Of a DNA stretch of 64,000 nt, positions 61,204 to 64,000 are shown piece by piece. The notes below the pieces were generated by a model, which searched no databases, was not told the DNA's origin, and worked only from the letters and a program-made list of their open reading frames with translations. Within the stretch, counting starts at the first letter, position 1, and every line of letters starts with the position of its first letter. Origin of the DNA: Frigidibacter sp037095735 (GTDB lineage Bacteria; Pseudomonadota; Alphaproteobacteria; Rhodobacterales; Rhodobacteraceae); the NCBI RefSeq assembly GCF_037095735.1, contig NZ_JBAWKD010000003.1, positions 558,001 to 622,000 on the forward strand. Reading direction: 5' to 3'. The position numbers and the translations under genes were made by a program.

Positions 61204-62175
61204 TCAGATCCGGAAGTTGACGAGACGGCGCAGCAGAAGCGCGTTCACGACGGTCAGCACCACGACGGCGGCGGCCAGCTTCGGGAACAGCGGATCATCC
61301 GCGACCGAGGTGTAGTAGGAGGGGTTGGTGATCATGGTGAAACCGACCATCAGCACCGGCAGCGCCGACAGGAAGTAGCCGGTCATCCGTCCCTCGGACG
61401 AGATCGCCTTGATCCGGCGGCGCATCGCGATGCGGCCGCGCACGACCTTGGACAGGACGCTGACCACCCGCGCGAGGTCGCCCCCCACCCCGTGCTGGAT
61501 GCCGATGCTGGCCGCCAGATAGCGCACGTCCTCGATGTCGACGCGGTCGGCGAAGTCGTGGATCGCGTCGACCAGATCCTCGCCCAGGCTGACCTGGTCG
61601 AAGACGATGCCGAACTCGGTGCCGATCGGGTCGGCCATCTCGCGGGCGACGTTGCCGATCGAGGTGTTCAGCGGATGACCCACGCGCAGCCCCCGCGCCA
61701 TCAGGTCGAGCGCGTCGGGGATCTGCGCGGTCATCGCCGCCATCCGGCGGCCCTGGCGCACACGGACGACCATCACCGGCAGGCCAAGCCCCAGCACCAG
61801 CGCCAGCGGCACCGCGGTGATCGCCGGCACCAGCGTCACGGTGACCGCGAGCGCCCCCACGCAGCCCAGCAGGCAGCGCAGCAGGAAGCCGTCGACCGGC
61901 ATCGTCGAGCCCGACTGGCGCAACGCGCGTTCAAGCCCCGCGATCGGCCGCAGCACGGACAGGCGCGAATGGCGCACCGGCGGCTTCAGCAGGTCGAGCA
62001 CGGCCTGCGGCGTCGCGCCCTTGGCCAGCATCTTCAAGCGCCGGTTGCGCGCCTCTTGCCGGTTTTCGCCCCGCTGCAGCACCTGCGCAAGGCCGGTGAT
62101 CGCCAGCAGGACGCCAAGGAACACGCCCACCAGCAGGACCAGCGTCGCCTCGTTCTGGGTGAAAAGCTCGGACAT
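61204..62175 (-). CDS. tadB: Tad pilus inner-membrane protein TadB
   Basis: A 323-residue T2SSF-family platform protein. QIPDALDLMARGLRVGHPLNTSI is the characteristic segment, followed by GVGGDLARVVSVLSKVVRGR and two C-terminal helices. It starts 3 bp after cpaF ends and precedes tadC. Pairs with TadC. Confidence 0.93.
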   Translation of the reverse strand: MSELFTQNEATLVLLVGVFLGVLLAITGLAQVLQRGENRQEARNRRLKMLAKGATPQAVLDLLKPPVRHSRLSVLRPIAGLERALRQSGSTMPVDGFLLRCLLGCVGALAVTVTLVPAITAVPLALVLGLGLPVMVVRVRQGRRMAAMTAQIPDALDLMARGLRVGHPLNTSIGNVAREMADPIGTEFGIVFDQVSLGEDLVDAIHDFADRVDIEDVRYLAASIGIQHGVGGDLARVVSVLSKVVRGRIAMRRRIKAISSEGRMTGYFLSALPVLMVGFTMITNPSYYTSVADDPLFPKLAAAVVVLTVVNALLLRRLVNFRI

Positions 62176-62178
62176 GGC

Positions 62179-63561
<1,383 letters not shown>

Positions 63562-63571
63562 CTCGTCCCTC

Positions 63572-64000
63572 TCAGTGCCGGGTGTCGGCGGCTTGGGTTT
63601 CGGACAGGCTGCGGGCCATGGTGCGGATGGCGCGGGCCAGCGGCGCGCGGCCCGCGCTGGCGGCCAGCGTCTCGCCGCGGTCCAGCGCCTGGCGCGCGGC
63701 GCGGGCGTCATGGGGCAGCCAGTGCTTGAGCGGCCGGCCAAGGATCTTGGCGGCCTCGGCGTGGTGGCGGCCCTTGAACATCGGGCGCGCCTCGTGGTTC
63801 ACCACCACGTCGATCTTCAGGTCGATGACCTCTTCGGTGAAGAAGTCGATCAGGCGGCGCGACTGGCGGATCGAGGGCACGGTGCTGTCGGTGACAAGCA
63901 TGGTGCGGTCGCTCAGCCGCAGCACGGGAGAGATCCAGTCGACCAGCGTGCGCGGCACGTCGACCACGACATGGTCGAACTGCCGCCGTGCCTCGCGCAG
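63572..64000 (-). CDS. cpaE: CpaE/TadZ-family pilus localisation ATPase (5' end outside window)
   Basis: The C-terminal 142 residues of a MinD/ParA-like protein. FDHVVVDVPRTLVDWI near the window edge holds the Walker B Asp, and LSDRTMLVTDSTVPSIRQSRRLIDFF is typical of CpaE, which positions the Tad pilus at a cell pole. The Walker A and N-terminal receiver-like domain are beyond the right edge. It is 10 bp upstream of cpaF. Confidence 0.88.
   Translation of the reverse strand: MREARRQFDHVVVDVPRTLVDWISPVLRLSDRTMLVTDSTVPSIRQSRRLIDFFTEEVIDLKIDVVVNHEARPMFKGRHHAEAAKILGRPLKHWLPHDARAARQALDRGETLAASAGRAPLARAIRTMARSLSETQAADTRH

Overview
The window reads as a chromosomal segment of a GC-rich alphaproteobacterium, most likely Rhodobacterales (Rhodobacter/Paracoccus-like). 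Supporting signs are the short class II proS, the gene run AI-2E transporter, hdaA, ppk1, ppx, the DUF2849-cysI-cysH-DUF934 sulfite operon, a GapR (DUF2312) protein, a Tad pilus locus, and a 23-bp extragenic motif that occurs twice. The 110-N run at 40996-41105, preceded by 23 G, shows that this is a scaffolded draft. I recognised no rRNA, tRNA, CRISPR array or insertion sequence. Genus and species cannot be assigned from sequence alone.

Layout. 1-4.7 kb: a three-component xanthine-oxidase-family dehydrogenase (cytochrome c, molybdopterin subunit, 2Fe-2S subunit) and an MHS-type transporter. 4.8-7.3 kb: ppk2 behind a convincing Pho box, then proS. 7.4-9.8 kb: an endolysin/holin-like pair, and a small oxidase-like membrane protein coupled to a cupin. 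9.9-15.9 kb: AI-2E transporter, hdaA, ppk1 and ppx (replication control and polyphosphate turnover). 15.9-25.5 kb: mixed housekeeping and accessory genes (EEP nuclease, DjlA-like, GNAT, VOC, nhaA, HesB/IscA, tpiA, P450, two GT2 glycosyltransferases). 25.7-30.4 kb: sulfate/sulfite assimilation with a divergent Lrp/AsnC regulator and a ferredoxin-NADP reductase. 30.5-33.3 kb: infC with a probable AUA start, an Ala-rich orphan and GapR.

33.4-40.1 kb: a degenerate FadJ-like protein, an orphan FliM/FliN-type protein, and a three-gene signalling operon (receiver-only regulator, small membrane protein, SLC5-transporter/histidine-kinase fusion). 40.3-52.3 kb: a pyrimidine-degradation and uptake region. 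It has two RutR-like TetR regulators, a palindromic RutR-type operator, beta-ureidopropionase, a LysE exporter, dihydropyrimidinase, a cupin, an SDR without the usual Tyr/Lys, a DapA-like lyase, and a complete NMT1/THI5-type ABC importer. 52.5-58.6 kb: small membrane/secreted proteins, MscS, an XRE-family metabolic regulator, radA and cvpA. 58.6-64 kb: Tad/Flp pilus genes (prepilin peptidase, LuxR-type regulator, tadC, tadB, cpaF, partial cpaE).

How the parts work together. Polyphosphate is handled at two loci (ppk2; ppk1-ppx), with Pho-box-like sequences ahead of both. The pyrimidine region covers uptake, ring opening and carbamoyl hydrolysis, with an exporter plausibly disposing of the beta-amino acid; the first step (dihydropyrimidine dehydrogenase) is not in the window. 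The most attractive leads are this RutR-linked cluster with its unexplained SDR/DapA/cupin additions, the FadJ-like pseudoenzyme, the transporter-kinase operon, the AUA-initiated infC, and the holin/endolysin-like pair.
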